A stretch of 64,000 bases of DNA. It comes from Athripsodes cinereus. Its lineage: Eukaryota > Arthropoda > Insecta > Trichoptera > Leptoceridae. Both the position numbers and the translations under genes were made by a program. Shown here one piece after another: positions 35,518-47,736 of this stretch; position 1 is the first letter of the stretch, and each line of letters starts with the position of its first letter. The notes below the pieces were generated by a model, which worked only from the letters and a program-made list of their open reading frames with translations, was not told where the DNA came from and did no database searches. The stretch covers positions 19,983,384-20,047,383 of the forward strand of contig OX388317.1 in assembly GCA_947579605.1 (NCBI GenBank), in the 5' to 3' direction.

Positions 35518-35760
35518 ACTGTACCATCACGACATATCCCACAAGTAAGGTAGATAGTAGGCTTACTGCATGTAATAGACATGCAAGCTGTCTTTTCCGT
35601 GCCAAAAAAAAAATAAAGACGTTCAGGATGGATGGAAAACCTATCGCTGAATTTAGGATTTAAAATGTCTTAATTTTTTAAACTTCTGCCTTTTACAGAA
35701 CATTCGAAAACGAATGAGAATGGGATATAAATTTTTTGCCGAGTGCTCCATGGAACAAAA
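35518..35760 (+). repeat. Dispersed (GTA)-end repeat, longest copy
   Basis: TGTACCATCACGACATATCC, CATGCAAGCTGTCTTTTCCG, TTCAGGATGGATGGAAAACC, TCTGCCTTTTACAGAACATT, and GAATGGGATATAAATTTTTT, then GCCGAGTGCTCCATGG. It gives the fullest view of the family (about 240 bp). A reversed fragment lies at 35850..35950. Confidence 0.75.
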
Positions 35761-36363
35761 GGATGTTTTATAATGTTTACTTAATATTGCCCTTTCATGA
35801 AAAATTAAGGTATTCGTAATACAGCATGACGACAAGAAGGCTTCATCTAACTTTACTCAGCAATGAGGTATGCCAAATTTCCTGAATATTTAATCTATGA
35901 TATAGACACGGTGGACGATAACTATAGCTACACCATTAATGGAGACACGTAATGGCATATTTGAAATAGATAGGTAGACAAAATTTTATTGGCACCTAAT
36001 TCATTTTCCGTTTTCCCCTTTCCGACATTAAAGTTATCATAATTGTGGGTTGCCTGTACAATTTAAACCCCTGCTGATTTTTGGAACATGTCTCAAGAAC
36101 GTTTTCTGTTAGTTTGTGAACTTTGAACCAGCTCAAGATGAGGAGAAAATGGCTATCGGATAACAGAGTATTTTTAAACTGTTTTACATGATAATACAAC
36201 TTATCGTCCTTTTTATTTTATAACTGTTTTATGAGCGCTTTAAAATGTTGCCAAAATACAATGAAAAAAATACTAGTTGATTGAAATTTGTTTGATTGAA
36301 TGGAACAGATTAACGAGTACAAATTGATTTCGTTGAAGATTAATCAAGAGAACTGTATGTTAA

Positions 36364-36539
36364 GTGCCACCCCTCAACAGGACGCCATGGCGACGTCACC
36401 GGCTACGTAGCCAAATAATTCATATCGAGACATATTGGGACTAACTCACTTAGCTACGGATTGGCCACGATGCCAATAGAAGGATTATTTGGCTACGTAG
36501 CCGGCGATGTCACCATGGCGTCCCGATGAAGGATGCCAC
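36364..36539. mobile_element. PIF/Harbinger-type MITE, TAA target duplication
   Basis: A 176-bp element made almost wholly of two ~58-bp inverted arms (GTGCCACCCCTCAACAGGAC and GTGGCATCCTTCATCGGGAC, both continuing GCCATGG and CGGCTACGTAGCC). Exact TAA duplications at 36361..36363 and 36540..36542. It lies beside a dispersed-repeat copy. GC-rich relative to its surroundings. Confidence 0.85.
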
Positions 36540-36542
36540 TAA

Positions 36543-36760
36543 CTGTCTCGTAAATTTTCCAGTGTCATGTAAAAGGCAGGTATTAAAACTAAAGATTTTT
36601 TACATCTTTAAATCAGTGATGAGGTTTGCCACCCATCCTGAATGTCTTTATTTTTTGTCACGGAAAAGACGGCTTGCGTGTTAATTACATGCATCAGGTT
36701 TGCTGGCTACTCCACTTGTAGGATATAACGTGATGATGTGTATGTATATTTTCAGTATTG
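36543..36760 (-). repeat. Dispersed (GTA)-end repeat
   Basis: CATGTAAAAGGCAGGTATTA, CAGTGATGAGGTTTGCCACC, CATCCTGAATGTCTTTATTT, GGAAAAGACGGCTTGCGTGT and ACTCCACTTGTAGGATATAA. Its outer part borders the MITE. Confidence 0.75.
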
Positions 36761-36784
36761 ATTATTATTTTTTTTTTAAATCTA

Positions 36785-36955
36785 CTTTTCTGGGTTTTGT
36801 TTGATATAAACCCAAATACATCCTTATACACCTTTCACAGTAAGCTACCTACTTAAAGCTTGTGTCATGAAAGGGGAGTTTGCCAGTACCTGGTATCGAA
36901 CCACGAACCCCTTGTTCACGAGTCCGAGACTCTACCTCCAGGCTACCGACAAACT
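36785..36955 (-). repeat. tRNA-derived SINE, full copy
   Basis: On the minus strand: GTCGGTAGCCTGGAGGTAGA, CTCGTGAACAAGGGGTTCGT, B box GGTTCGATACC, then the body ending TTGGGTTTATATCAAACAAA. Same family as 52679..52860 and 33934..34055. Confidence 0.8.
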
Positions 36956-36959
36956 CTTA

Positions 36960-37584
36960 TTATATAAGTATATTTTTTTACTATATATTGGAATCATAAC
37001 AGTTTTTATAAGCAGGCTATTTCATTCAGTTAAGTACATACTGGGATATAAAAATCAAAGAGGAGGTCTATGGCTCCTCCCAAAACGACTAAAGAAGCAG
37101 AAAATAAATTTATTTATTATTTAAGAATTGTATTTTCATAGAGAAATTTTCATCCTTAAAATTATGAAAATTAAATTTCTTTAATCATCGTATTTAAACA
37201 AAAAGATAAAATAAGTGATGGCAGAGTAAAAGCTAAATAAATAAATTTTAAATATATAATAATAATTATGTTTTCTCAAACTGCTATCCATGCCATGAGT
37301 TTCCACGAACTTATATTAGCGTAGGTAAGTATCTTTGATACTACTTTCTAACTCGTGAACTCTCTTGAAAAATACAAAACTTTGCAAGTATCTTCCATAA
37401 ATCAGTAAACCCATGGTGGCTCTCCATATGACGTCATGTTTCTGTGATACATTACTCACAGTACAACTAACATCGGCTTTTTGCGTAGCTTCTTTCATCG
37501 TCATGAACTTGTATTAAAAAATATCAAAAACCTTCCCAGACGACTATTTTAAATATTAATTGACTTGTGGGATTTCATTTTTTG
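36960..37584. other. AT-rich DNA without a gene
   Basis: No recognisable coding or repeat content. Confidence 0.5.
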
Positions 37585-37643
37585 TATTTCTTTCACTAAA
37601 CAAATAAAACAAGCGTTTTATTCTACTAATGATTTATTCGATG

Positions 37644-37682
37644 AGAGAGACGTCTTTCGTCTTATAAGGACATTGTCAATCT
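37644..37682 (-). ncRNA. Hammerhead-like motif, U3-A8 type
   Basis: Minus strand: stem I AGA/TCT, core TTGACAA (C3 to U with G8 to A), extra T, stem II GTC/GAC, GAA, self-complementary AGACGTCT, then C at the predicted cleavage point. Confidence 0.6.
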
Positions 37683-37787
37683 GATTTTAAAAATACAACA
37701 ATATTCATATACCTATATATAAAAAACAATATTTACAATAACAATAACAATTTTTATATATATGAATATTGTTGTATTTCTAAAATC

Positions 37788-37826
37788 AGATTGACAATGT
37801 CCTTATAAGATGAAAGGCGTCTATCT
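37788..37826 (+). ncRNA. Hammerhead-like motif, U3-A8 type
   Basis: Inverted partner of the motif at 37644..37682: stem I AGA/TCT, core TTGACAA, extra T, stem II GTC/GAT, GAA, stem III AGGCGTCT (one wobble), then A at the cleavage point. Confidence 0.55.
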
Positions 37827-38239
37827 CATCGAATAAATCATTAGTAAAATAAAACGCTTGTTTTATTTATTTCGATATGGAATTCTACTACCTAAACACC
37901 GACACAATGAATATTTCTTTCACCTTAAAAGCGTGATTTCTGATGATGATTTTTTTACCCATATATGTGAGTATTTTTTTCAAAGGTTATTGAACATTTT
38001 TATTGTTTGTGCTTAAATCATTGTTGTTTTGACTACATAGATATCAAAATACACGATATGAAAACAATATTTGCAAAAATATATTTTAAATGAAACAACT
38101 CATCTGGTACTGAATGAAAGAAAAAGTTAAATTTAACAGAATAGAAACAAAATGGGAATGAATTTTTATGATTGACTTTCTATATTATCTCACAAAAATG
38201 GACAAGCAACAATATATTATGTTATAACTAGTTAAAGAG

Positions 38240-38400
38240 TACCTAGTTGCAAAGGGTTGAACTAAAGTTAAGTCTTCTTCTTTTTGGGCAATTATTATTT
38301 GTCCCACACGATGGTGGGGTCTGCATTCTTGGTGTTTTTCTTCGCCAAGTGGTTCTGTCCAGTCTGTCATTCTGGGTAACATCGTAATCTCACAGAATTA
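38240..38400 (-). mobile_element. Possible LINE coding fragment
   Basis: A minus-strand frame reads MTDWTEPLGEEKHQECRPHH, then RVGQIII. It is more ordered and GC-rich than its surroundings and resembles RTE-like internal sequence, but I cannot name the family. Confidence 0.3.
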
Positions 38401-39165
38401 TGACGAACGTAGAATGAGCAACCGTTTCTCAAAAGCTAACCGTATGACTACGAAAACTACCTTAAAAATGGACCATGGTACATATATTTAATGTTGAAAA
38501 GCTCTTTGCATTGTACATAATATTAACATTTTCCATGGGTACTACATACTACAACTATAAGTATAATATTACTCCGTGGGTTGAAAAATGAATCTCGACT
38601 CTTAGAGTATGCACCATTATACAAACCTACTCTGTATTTGCAATCGTTTTAAATATTTCAGAACATTGAACGTTGCATTGGGAGTCATTGTTTATGATCG
38701 TTGTGAAAAATGTTTATTTTATTTGATAGAATTTTAGAAATGTATGAAATAAAGTTTTTTGTCTACCTTATAGAGAGAGAAATTGTCCTGGCTAAATTAT
38801 ATTCCTAGAATCAATGAAGTTGGTCAAAAAGAAACTTATCTTACTCACAAGGTTTTAAATAGCCCGAACGACCCTCTTTAACAATCACTAAAAAAATGTC
38901 AATGTCATTAGCCTATACGGATAAATGGCACTTTTTATTGGCCTAGGACTGCTGAAATATCCGGAAAAAGAGTTTTTTAAACATATTTTACAATCACAGT
39001 TTCTATGACAATGTTAGTTCGTAAGGTTGAAAACGTTCTGGGAACACATTATTTAATCGATGAAGGATTAATATGAAAGCAGTAGGTTCGTTTTCACCAT
39101 GCTACTGAGAGAAGCACAAAAGGGTGAAAGAAAAAAAAACTCAAATAGTTACAGAAAGTAAAATA
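38401..39165. other. AT-rich DNA without a gene
   Basis: Nothing recognisable. Confidence 0.5.
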
Positions 39166-39171
39166 GTTATA

Positions 39172-39300
39172 TAATATTCACTGTGTCGGTGTTAAGGTAG
39201 TAGAATTCCATATCGAAATATATAAAACAAGCGTTTTATTCTACCAATGATTAATTCGACGAGAGAGACGTCTTTCGTCGAATAAATCATTATTAGATTT
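39172..39300 (-). mobile_element. Penelope-like fragment, family of 37597..37911
   Basis: CACTGTGTCGGTGTTAAGGT, CATATCGAAATATATAAAAC and GAGAGAGACGTCTTTCGTCG are the reverse of the right arm at 37805..37911. The hammerhead 5' core is missing because the sequence turns back on itself (GATTAATTCGACG... then CGTCGAATAAATCA). Confidence 0.6.
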
Positions 39301-39854
39301 GGTAATAAATAAATCATTATTTATTTCGTTATATAATATTATTTAATGATGAAATTTAAAATTCTCTCGCCAGGTGTCCGCATGGCGCTAGTGGTGGTAG
39401 TTTAGTTTTATTAATATAAAATTCATCTTTAAACTATAACAGCTAAGAAAAGCAATATTATGTATAATAAGTACGATGACAGCACCTACCATACATTAGT
39501 GGCTATAAATTTTAAAGAGGTGTCCATTATTTCCCATGGAGTTTCATAAGATTTTTAATAACACAAGCTGTGAAAGAACGCTAGAAAAGCTTTCCTGGTT
39601 TGAAATTAATCATTTAATATTTTAATATGTATGTACGTTTTTGACGACGTTAGTTTTTTACGATACATTATAATTTTTATGATTCATGAAATAGGCCCAG
39701 TAGGAAAAATCTTCAAATTTAGTTATTAATTATTTACTGTACATTGGATCCAAGCAATTGACCATGTAAGAAATAATTTTTCTTCATTCTGTATTTCCCA
39801 GTTATTAAAGTCCACTTTTGTCAAAGTTTCCCAAAAAATTCTTACTGTAAAGAA

Positions 39855-39945
39855 TATACTATTACTACATCTATACCATCACGTTATGTCACACAAACGG
39901 GGTAGCTGGCAGCAGTAAGGAATAAACTTGCGTCGTGAATTTGAA
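39855..39945 (+). repeat. Dispersed (GTA)-end repeat fragment
   Basis: TATTACTACATCTATACCAT, CACGTTATGTCACACAAACG, then GGGTAGCTGGCAGCAG. Confidence 0.6.
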
Positions 39946-40555
39946 TTACGTAAAGAGCGGGATTATTCATCTTAAATGAAAGTCCACTACATGCATATGA
40001 AATTACCGACTACCTTAAGTTTTAACTTTTCACAGAAACCACCAAATGAATTATACTGGTTACTAAGTCCAAGATTTATTAAAAATCTTCAAAGAATGAT
40101 ATCTTTTCATATTATTATTATTCTTGTGTGTTATTAATAACCTTTTCACGGACGAGCTGTATTGAAAAGGGTGAATAAAAGCTTAGACAAACCTTGCACT
40201 AAATGGGGATGAATTGAGAGATAATAATATAGAAGGGATGATATACAACCTAGAAGCCACCCTTATCCACAGAAAAAATCTTAGAAATATATTATTATAA
40301 TTAATTTTCTTCATTTCATCCCCTGAACCTTCCTCTGTGAAACAGAATCGGTGAGATATTATCTCAGTTGGAGAGTGCATTACTAAATGCGACATTGTGC
40401 AAAATCCAATATAAAAATGAGAAATTCTTTCAATTGCTCACGAATTTCGGCTCATGGCTGGTTTTATTTATTTTTATCTTATTTAAATAATTTTATAACA
40501 TTATAAAATAATAAATTTCGGTGTCCTTGACCACCTGAAAGTCCACAATTGCCAG
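39946..40555. other. AT-rich DNA without a gene
   Basis: No recognisable content. Confidence 0.5.
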
Positions 40556-40559
40556 GAAA

Positions 40560-40680
40560 ATGAAGGAGGCAAATTTGCGCTCGGAGGATGCAGGGACCGG
40601 AAAACTTGGAAGACGAGTACTAGGAGAGCCGACCCCAAGTAAATGGGATAAAGGCGAAGGCGAAGAAGAAGAAGAAGGTG
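40560..40680 (+). pseudogene. Non-LTR retrotransposon C-terminus with (GAA)n-rich tail
   Basis: Reads CRDRKTWKTSTRRADPK and a stop, followed by GGCGAAGGCGAAGAAGAAGA. It matches 5390..5500. 5' truncated. Confidence 0.65.
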
Positions 40681-40689
40681 TCCTTGAAC

Positions 40690-42137
40690 ATAGTTCATCA
40701 ATTCCGCCATTATATGGTATGGATATGGTTTAACAATCGAGAAAAATTCAATGCAAACCCATAGAACAATCAATATTTTATCTAGCATTTCTTAGTTCAG
40801 ATCATAGTACATAATATTTAATTGTATTATACTCACATTGTTATTTGGTTTTTAATGATTTTTCATAAAACTATCAAAATGTTGTGTGTAGTTCAGTTTT
40901 AGTTAATATTATTTTTATATTTTGTTTCGTCTTACACGTAGATCTCAGTATTCTTATGTTGTTTTCACATTTTTTTTTTTTTTTCAAAATTATGATTTAA
41001 ATTGAAAAAAAAATAATGTTCCAATTTTGTTGTTTGTTATTCATGTATGATTTAATTAATTTTTATTATAAAAAAAACTATTCATTTGTCAAGTAAATGA
41101 TTATTTCCCAAGAAAAGTACGCTACAAAGCTATGGTTAGTAGTAACAAAAATTTTAAATGTCCTCTTGCGGAAGAATGGCAAACTAAAACAAAGATTTTC
41201 ACCAATGCATTGGTAAAAATTACTCGCTTTTATTAGGTACATAGAGTAACTTTACTAGTATGTTAGTATGTACAAATAGCTATGATTGTATTCCGTATTC
41301 AAGGCAAGAACACGCATAGGTAGTTAGTAGAACATAGATGGAGCTAGTAGGAGGAGCGGTCTAACATTTATTGATGGCATAATTTGTCTTAGTTTGCTAT
41401 GGTAACACCCCTTCATCCCTTATAGACAAGACTGAAGACTGAAAGGGTTGATATCCGACAATAATAATAATAATAATAATAAGAAGGGATTGTTAGGTTT
41501 TCTTATTATTTGGTACATATTATGTAGGAACGTGAAATGAAAATTATTGCTTTTATTTTTATAGCAGACATGATTTTGGAAAAAAGTAATAAAAATGTAT
41601 TGTATTACGTATTTTTCATCGGTTATTATAGAAACACGTTAAGCATATAGAATTTATAATTATAGATAACAATTACATTTCACATTAATTATTTTATATT
41701 GTAGTTTTTTTTCGTTCTGTTTTTAATTTTTATTGTTTTATTTGAGTTTACATATATTACAAACATGTGACATTATAATTATGTCTATTGCGAAAATATT
41801 TAGTTTTAAGGAAAACTACGTAGGTGTATTCCTTGATTAATAAATAAATCAATATCATTTAAATAATAAAATCTATGAAAACAATCTGATATTGAATTTT
41901 GCCAGAAATACATCTTGTTTTTTTCCTGGTCTTAGTTGAGTCGAAAATGCATCCACCTATGTATGCAGGTTAATTCTTCAGAAATGCTTATCCATTATTG
42001 CTTTTAAGACCTCCGGTCACTCCAAAACAAATCTTTCAGTACACATGTTTGAAACCCGTTTATGGCAGTTACTTTTGGTAACAAAGCTTATGAATTTAGA
42101 TATAAAAAGTATAGAGATTCTATTTTATCGGTAACTT
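40690..42137. other. AT-rich DNA with (AAT)n
   Basis: A perfect (AAT)n microsatellite at about 41459..41483 and long T and A runs near 40970..41010. No gene. Confidence 0.5.
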
Positions 42138-42146
42138 TATGAAAGT

Positions 42147-42378
42147 TCATTTTTATTATTATATATTATATTACAAAATTATAAAAATAATATCAACACT
42201 AACACTGTTTACTTTCACTATATTAAGTTCTTAAGTACAAGGCACTGACGATGGTCAAGTCCGAAAGGCCTCTGCCAAAAATAAATATAGTGAAAGTAAG
42301 CAGTGTTAATGTTGATATTATTTTTATAATTTTATAATATAATATATAACAGTAAAAAGTATGTTTTAAATTCTCTTC
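42147..42378 (+). mobile_element. Penelope-like inverted remnant
   Basis: Arms 42147..42222 and 42283..42352 are inverted copies (ATCAACACTAACACTGTTTA and onward). A hammerhead-like motif sits between them, next to the right arm. The flanks ATGAAAGTTCA (42139..42149) and ATGAAAGTGTCA (42379..42390) may be a slightly altered target duplication. Confidence 0.65.
42241..42276 (+). ncRNA. Hammerhead-like motif, compact
   Basis: Stem I GGCA/TGCC (perfect), core CTGACGA (position 7 is free in hammerheads), extra T, a short stem II GG/CC, GAA, self-complementary AGGCCT, then C before the predicted cleavage. At 36 nt it is the smallest of the set. Confidence 0.7.
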
Positions 42379-43059
42379 ATGAAAGTGTCATAAAAGAATG
42401 CAAGCCAAGAATTTTTGTTTAAAAGTTCGAGAGAAAATCCAAACACTACATTAATGATTTATTAATTCGATGGTTATTAAGACATGTGTATTGAATTGTT
42501 AAAACAATCTTAAATTTTATATTTAAGGTCCCGAAATATTTTTCACCTTATCAGACATAGCCTTTAACATGTTCAAACGATTACTTTTCACCTTGAAAAC
42601 CTTTGAATATTGCATACAGGTAGAATAAAAGACACACATTTTGTACTGAAATAGATCCATTCATGGTACTCCTTTCCTGACAAGAAGGTTGTATTATCCA
42701 ATAGTCAACCTGTAGATGCACGAGTATTGTTACTCGTGGGACATATTTAGATAAATTTATGGACTTAGAAAAACCAGAAACAGCAACGAACTTACATTTA
42801 ATGAAGGGACATTTAATATTGATGATACTTACATACTTACTTACATTGTTCTGGATCCCTCTTGAAATATTCTAAAATTCTGTGTTGTATTGAGTACTTC
42901 CCTATAACATTCCTATTCTTACTTATAAGATCTACTAGGTGAAGTAGGTACCTACGATAAATATTAGGTCCCTAGTATAGAATTCTCATGGTGTCTCGTG
43001 AAAATAAACTAATAAACTTTTTCAGGAAAAAATATTTTTTATAAAAATTAGTCTCTCAT

Positions 43060-43330
43060 TTAAAAAAAAAGTTTTTTTTTTGTGTGATACATTTAACATT
43101 TTTTATTCAGCGATGAAATATACCACCCAACTAATGTTTTTTTTTTTATTATTGGTACCGAGAGATATATATATATATATATATATACTATAACTGAGGA
43201 AGCCAGTAGACCAGCGGCATGTAATAAAGAGACAAGCTGTACTTTCCGTTCCAATACTATAATTGTGACATTCAGGATTTGTTAGCTTCATTGCCGAATT
43301 TGAGATGTATTTTCTTGTAGAGGAAAAAAG
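43060..43330 (+). repeat. Two opposed dispersed-repeat fragments around a (TA)n run
   Basis: A reversed piece (CAGCGATGAAATATACCACC) and a forward piece (AGCCAGTAGACCAGCGGCAT) are separated by (TA)n at about 43164..43187. Confidence 0.55.
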
Positions 43331-43980
43331 AGGAGATAAAAAATAAAAGAACATTAGTGTTTCATGATTGGTTGCATGATTATTTCTTTTTTTTGACAAG
43401 GCATCCCACATCGAATGAATTATGTCTATTTGTTAATAGAATGATAAAAATAATCAGCTAAATTAACACTAATGCCCTCAGAGCATGCTGTGAGTACGTC
43501 GCCTTAGCGTTGTGGACACTTATTTGTAGTAAATACACTATCAGCCACTACATGTGACATAAATAAAAAAAACAACATTTCAATAAAAACTGTGCAGTTA
43601 TTAAATGTTGCACTGTTTCATCAAAATCATCAATCATCAGTTTTCACGAGCCGCCACTGGTCTTATACCACATCATGCTGTTACATAAATCTAACTTACT
43701 ATTTACTATGCAGAACATGAACAAGCACATCTTACACAGAACAAAGAAATATTTTGAGTGGATTATTTTGAGAGACAAGCACATTGCTGCTTCTCCCATT
43801 GTTATTGTTATATTGTTTATATAAAGAAGATGATTCCTAGTTGAAAATGTCTGTCTTCTGCTTTTGCCTGTCACGAAACACCGTCTCGTATTTGTATTTA
43901 AATTTATTTAAGTTTGAAATAAACATAATACACCCCAGACAGAGTAAACAATATGGTTGTGTCGTGAAATTGAAGAAAAT
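43331..43980. other. AT-rich DNA without a gene
   Basis: Nothing recognisable. Confidence 0.5.
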
Positions 43981-43984
43981 TGGC

Positions 43985-44065
43985 AGCAGGTGGTTTTCAA
44001 CCCAGGATTTTTCGATTGAAAGTCTGAGATTGGCCATGCCTATCGATCACCTCTTTAGTTACATA
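43985..44065 (-). repeat. tRNA-like SINE head
   Basis: Minus strand: AGAGGTGATCGATAGGCATG, GACTTTCAATCG as anticodon arm, and GGTTGAAAACC in the B-box position. It aligns in order with the head at 35418..35500. Confidence 0.5.
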
Positions 44066-44318
44066 CCTACTTACACTAGCCTCGTTTCTACATTGCTGGA
44101 TATATGCCTCTTCAAAACTTTTTTCATTTTCTTTTATCTCGAGCACAGTGAACGCATTTCTTTCCGATTGCTTGTCAAATAATATCATCTGCGCATTTTT
44201 TTAAGGACATACTATGCCTTCCACCTTGTACTTCTATGGCTTCATTCCAGGGTCTTCGGCGTCCATCTGCCATATTTTTTTGTAACTTTGTACCCAGCCA
44301 ATATTTACGTATCCACAA

Positions 44319-44441
44319 AATTTAACTTGTGTAAAAAATATTTCTAAAACAAATTTGTATTCAATAAGTTTATTTAACTTGTGTAAATTTAACTTGTGTA
44401 AAAAATATTTCTAAAACAAATTTGTATTCAATAAGTTTATT
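44319..44441. repeat. Tandem duplication, 67-bp offset
   Basis: The 56-bp block AATTTAACTTGTGTAAAAAA...AATAAGTTTATT occurs at 44319..44374 and 44386..44441 without a visible mismatch, joined by a repeat of TAACTTGTGTA. A further short echo (ATTCAATAAGTGTAG) follows. Confidence 0.9.
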
Positions 44442-47248
44442 ATTCAATAAGTGTAGTTACACACACTATTTTGTTTGTAGGTATACCAATGATACGAGGC
44501 AAGACAATTATATTTTGAAAGATAAAATTACCCTTTGTACAAATATCCATTCTTTGTATCATCAATATAGAAAAATAATATAGCCTTGCACATCTCTTTT
44601 GCTTCTACATTCTACATTCATGCAAGTCGATTAAATTTACAGTTAGGAATAAAATTATGTTTAAAGTATCAGAATATGTATTGCAACAAACTACAAAGTT
44701 TTTAAAATACACCTGCAATTATCCAGAAACATAGGGGTTGGATATCGAAAAAATAAATTTAAGTTCATTCTTAAATAATATGAATCTATATAAATCTATT
44801 TCTTTACAGGTACTTCTGTTTGATGGATGACTTCATCACGGAATAATGATATTAGATCTGTGAATTCTTTTCTTAGCCACAAACCGTGATAAAAACCTTG
44901 ATAACAGGGAGTTAAGAAGAAAAAGAAACACTTTTATCTAACCCAAATCAAGAAAGACTGACAAAAATTATATTATACAAGGTGGTCTTAAAATCATAAA
45001 AAAAAAATAATATCTTATTCTTTTTATTCTATTCAATTTTTAAAAGACCATACACTCGTTTATGATTAATATGAGCCACTAATCTGGTTCTTTAGCTCTT
45101 TCAATCTTGATACAAGAACTCCTTCATTATTTATCTTTTTAAATATTTCATTACAACATCTCCCATAAGTTAAAAAAACTTACAAAAAAGAGTGGGAAAA
45201 CTATTCTTTACCGGGAACTCCACGGGTTAATAATAACATGCAATGAACATACATGATATGCTCTTTGTTTCATAAGAAATAAGACATTAAGAATTTGTAG
45301 CATTTCTCATCGCAGGATTGAAGAAGCTTGATATTAATTATTTATTTATTGATACAGTGGACGGCCATAATAGCCTTTAATACAAAAAAAGAAATAAAAA
45401 CATAATATACAAAATCTAATACACAAATAATAACTGAAGTTTCCACCAATAAAATACTCAATACATGTAAAATCCATGTGTATACATACAGTAATTATGT
45501 TACAAGTATACGGGATTTTTTATGAATATGAGTTTTTTTACAGTATATTAGGAAACTTATAGAAAGTAAAAAATAAACATTTTTCCATCCCCGTTATTCC
45601 TAATAATAATAACGCGATTAAATTTTAATAGGAACTACCATAGAAGCTATGAGAAAAGTGTTGTTTAGCTGATGGTACAAAGATACAACAACGTTACAAA
45701 AGGTTTACATACAAAGTATTGAAGTGTTATGCATGTAATGTTTTTAATACGTACTTTCACGCTATATTGCACTTTTTAATTACCTTACCAGCCAATGTTA
45801 TTATATCGTAACTTGACTTGGCGTACGATGTAAAACCAACATAATATTATAGGTGTATGAGATACTTATGTACATACCCGTATGTATCTGCAATATTCTG
45901 TAAATTGTGTTAGGTTTACTATTAAGAGTATAAAATGTGTTTTCTAGGAAGGAGGGGACCCAGCAGTTTATAATAAGTGTTTTTTTTCTATCAAGAAAGT
46001 CTTCTTTTTTTTAATCATCAAGGCTTTGAATGATATGACACATCAGTTACTTTCAAAGCTCTTTGTTTTCAAAGCACTTGAAAATAGACGTTTACGCACT
46101 GCAAAGACATTCACCAATTGCTGGACGAAAGCAATAGAGCCAACAAGTTCTATTTAAACGACAGAGTTTTGGTGTCACAGAACACATCATTTGGAATCGA
46201 TTCCCTGAAGCCTCTCGTAAAATCAACAATTTTTTTGTATTTGTTCAGGATTAAATAAAAGACATCGCTCTGCCAACATACTAAGTTTCCCGCGCCTTTG
46301 AGATGAATGTTCCATTAAACGGCGCCGAATAAATCATCCGACATACATAGGAATATGAGAAAATATCCGTCATTTAATCTGGGACCTTTATTTTAGGCTC
46401 CCTACATTTTCAATTAGGTGGTTTTATGAATTTAAGTAAATAATTATCTACCTCTTTTTTTAACCTAACATAGAAATTTTACCAAAATGCCATTTTATCC
46501 AGTATGTTAAGTCTAAGTTCCAGAATATGCGGTGGGCAGCAACTGTCCGCTTGGAAGTCTTTTTTTCTAATATCATCCCTTACCCCTGAGTACGCCCATA
46601 TTTACAATATAGAGAACACCAAGCTAGCTCGATCGCCTTTTGCAACCTATAATGTAATTTTCTTATGTTTTTGTGATCTAAAGAGCATTAAATTTTCTCA
46701 TGATGAATAATATGAAAACTGATATCAAACAAGCTCTGTTGATTAAAATTCAATAACACTTCCAGAATGTCCAACATATGGAGAGTAATGTAGTTTATAT
46801 TTCTTATGTTTCTTTCATAATTTCTTAAAATAATAAAAAACATAGGCCAATTCCGTTCATTTCTGAATTAACGCTTCTACTATTTTCCTCCACTTTTCAC
46901 TCTACAATCTCCACGAATCATTACTCCATCCCTTAGGATACTGTTTATTTTTTCAAAGTTTGTAAATATTATCAAATTTCTGTTAAAAATCTTGATTCTT
47001 TACATATTCGATATTAATACAAAACACTGTTAAGTTTCCACTATTGATTTTCAAGAGAACTTTTTTCAAGAACAAAGAAAAGAAGAGAAATTTTCAAGAA
47101 TTCTCTTTAAAATTTTAAGCTACCTTGACAAACGTACCTACTCAAGTTAAATAAAAATCAATAGTGAAAAGATAACAGTGATATGTATTAATATCAAACA
47201 TATTAAAAATGTCTTTCACGATGTAGACACACAAATCCCAGATTAAAC
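44442..47248. other. AT-rich DNA with minor repeat fragments
   Basis: A dispersed-repeat scrap lies at about 45275..45320. A LINE-like tail at 45340..45440 (minus strand: AGGCTATTATGGCCGTCCAC, then AATAAATAAATAAT) and a small inverted pair around ACTATTGATTTT (47040 and 47155) are also present. No gene. Confidence 0.4.
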
Positions 47249-47324
47249 TTAGTTCTATTAAATTATCAAATAAAATAAATATTTATTATTATTTTGTTTT
47301 GTGTTACTGTTGAGTAAGACTAAC

Positions 47325-47367
47325 GTACGACCGGTTTCGCGGACTCCGAGTTCGCATCATCAGGTGC
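47325..47367 (-). ncRNA. Hammerhead-like motif, CUGAUGA core
   Basis: Minus strand: stem I GCAC/GTAC (one mismatch), core CTGATGA, extra T, stem II GCGAACT/AGTCCGC (one mismatch), GAA, self-complementary ACCGGT, then C at the predicted cleavage point. Confidence 0.7.
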
Positions 47368-47736
47368 TGATCTATACTGAATTAAACAAAACAAATACAA
47401 AAGTTCGTTAGGATTTACCATGAGGTTGTAGGGGTAGGCGGGGTCGTGTTGGTTTCAGGCGTGGAGTTCTTGGAATATGAGATGGGGAATAGTTGTAGTA
47501 AGGGAGACGAATTCGGAAGATTATTATTTTTTTTTTTACGCGGCGGCAGAATTGCCATCCACACTTCTCAGCATTATACAACCAGATAAGTCTCCATATG
47601 ATCAGTCATGGTCACACAAAAACTTAACAGTCTAATGCCGGGAAAAATTCACCTATCCAGATATACAGGATATCAAAGGATATCAAAGGAGTCGAGCTAT
47701 TATTTTTATTAATTTCTATTGCTTCCAGTGCTTCCA

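Larger units (their letters stand above)
37597..37911. mobile_element. Penelope-like inverted unit with 12-bp target duplication
   Basis: Two ~115-bp inverted arms surround a short AT-rich centre (about 37718..37752). TATTTCTTTCAC occurs exactly at 37585..37596 and 37912..37923, a 12-bp target duplication. Each arm carries an outward-facing hammerhead-like motif. The right end continues into AACACCGACACAATGA, also found at 39183..39193 in reverse. No coding sequence. Confidence 0.8.
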
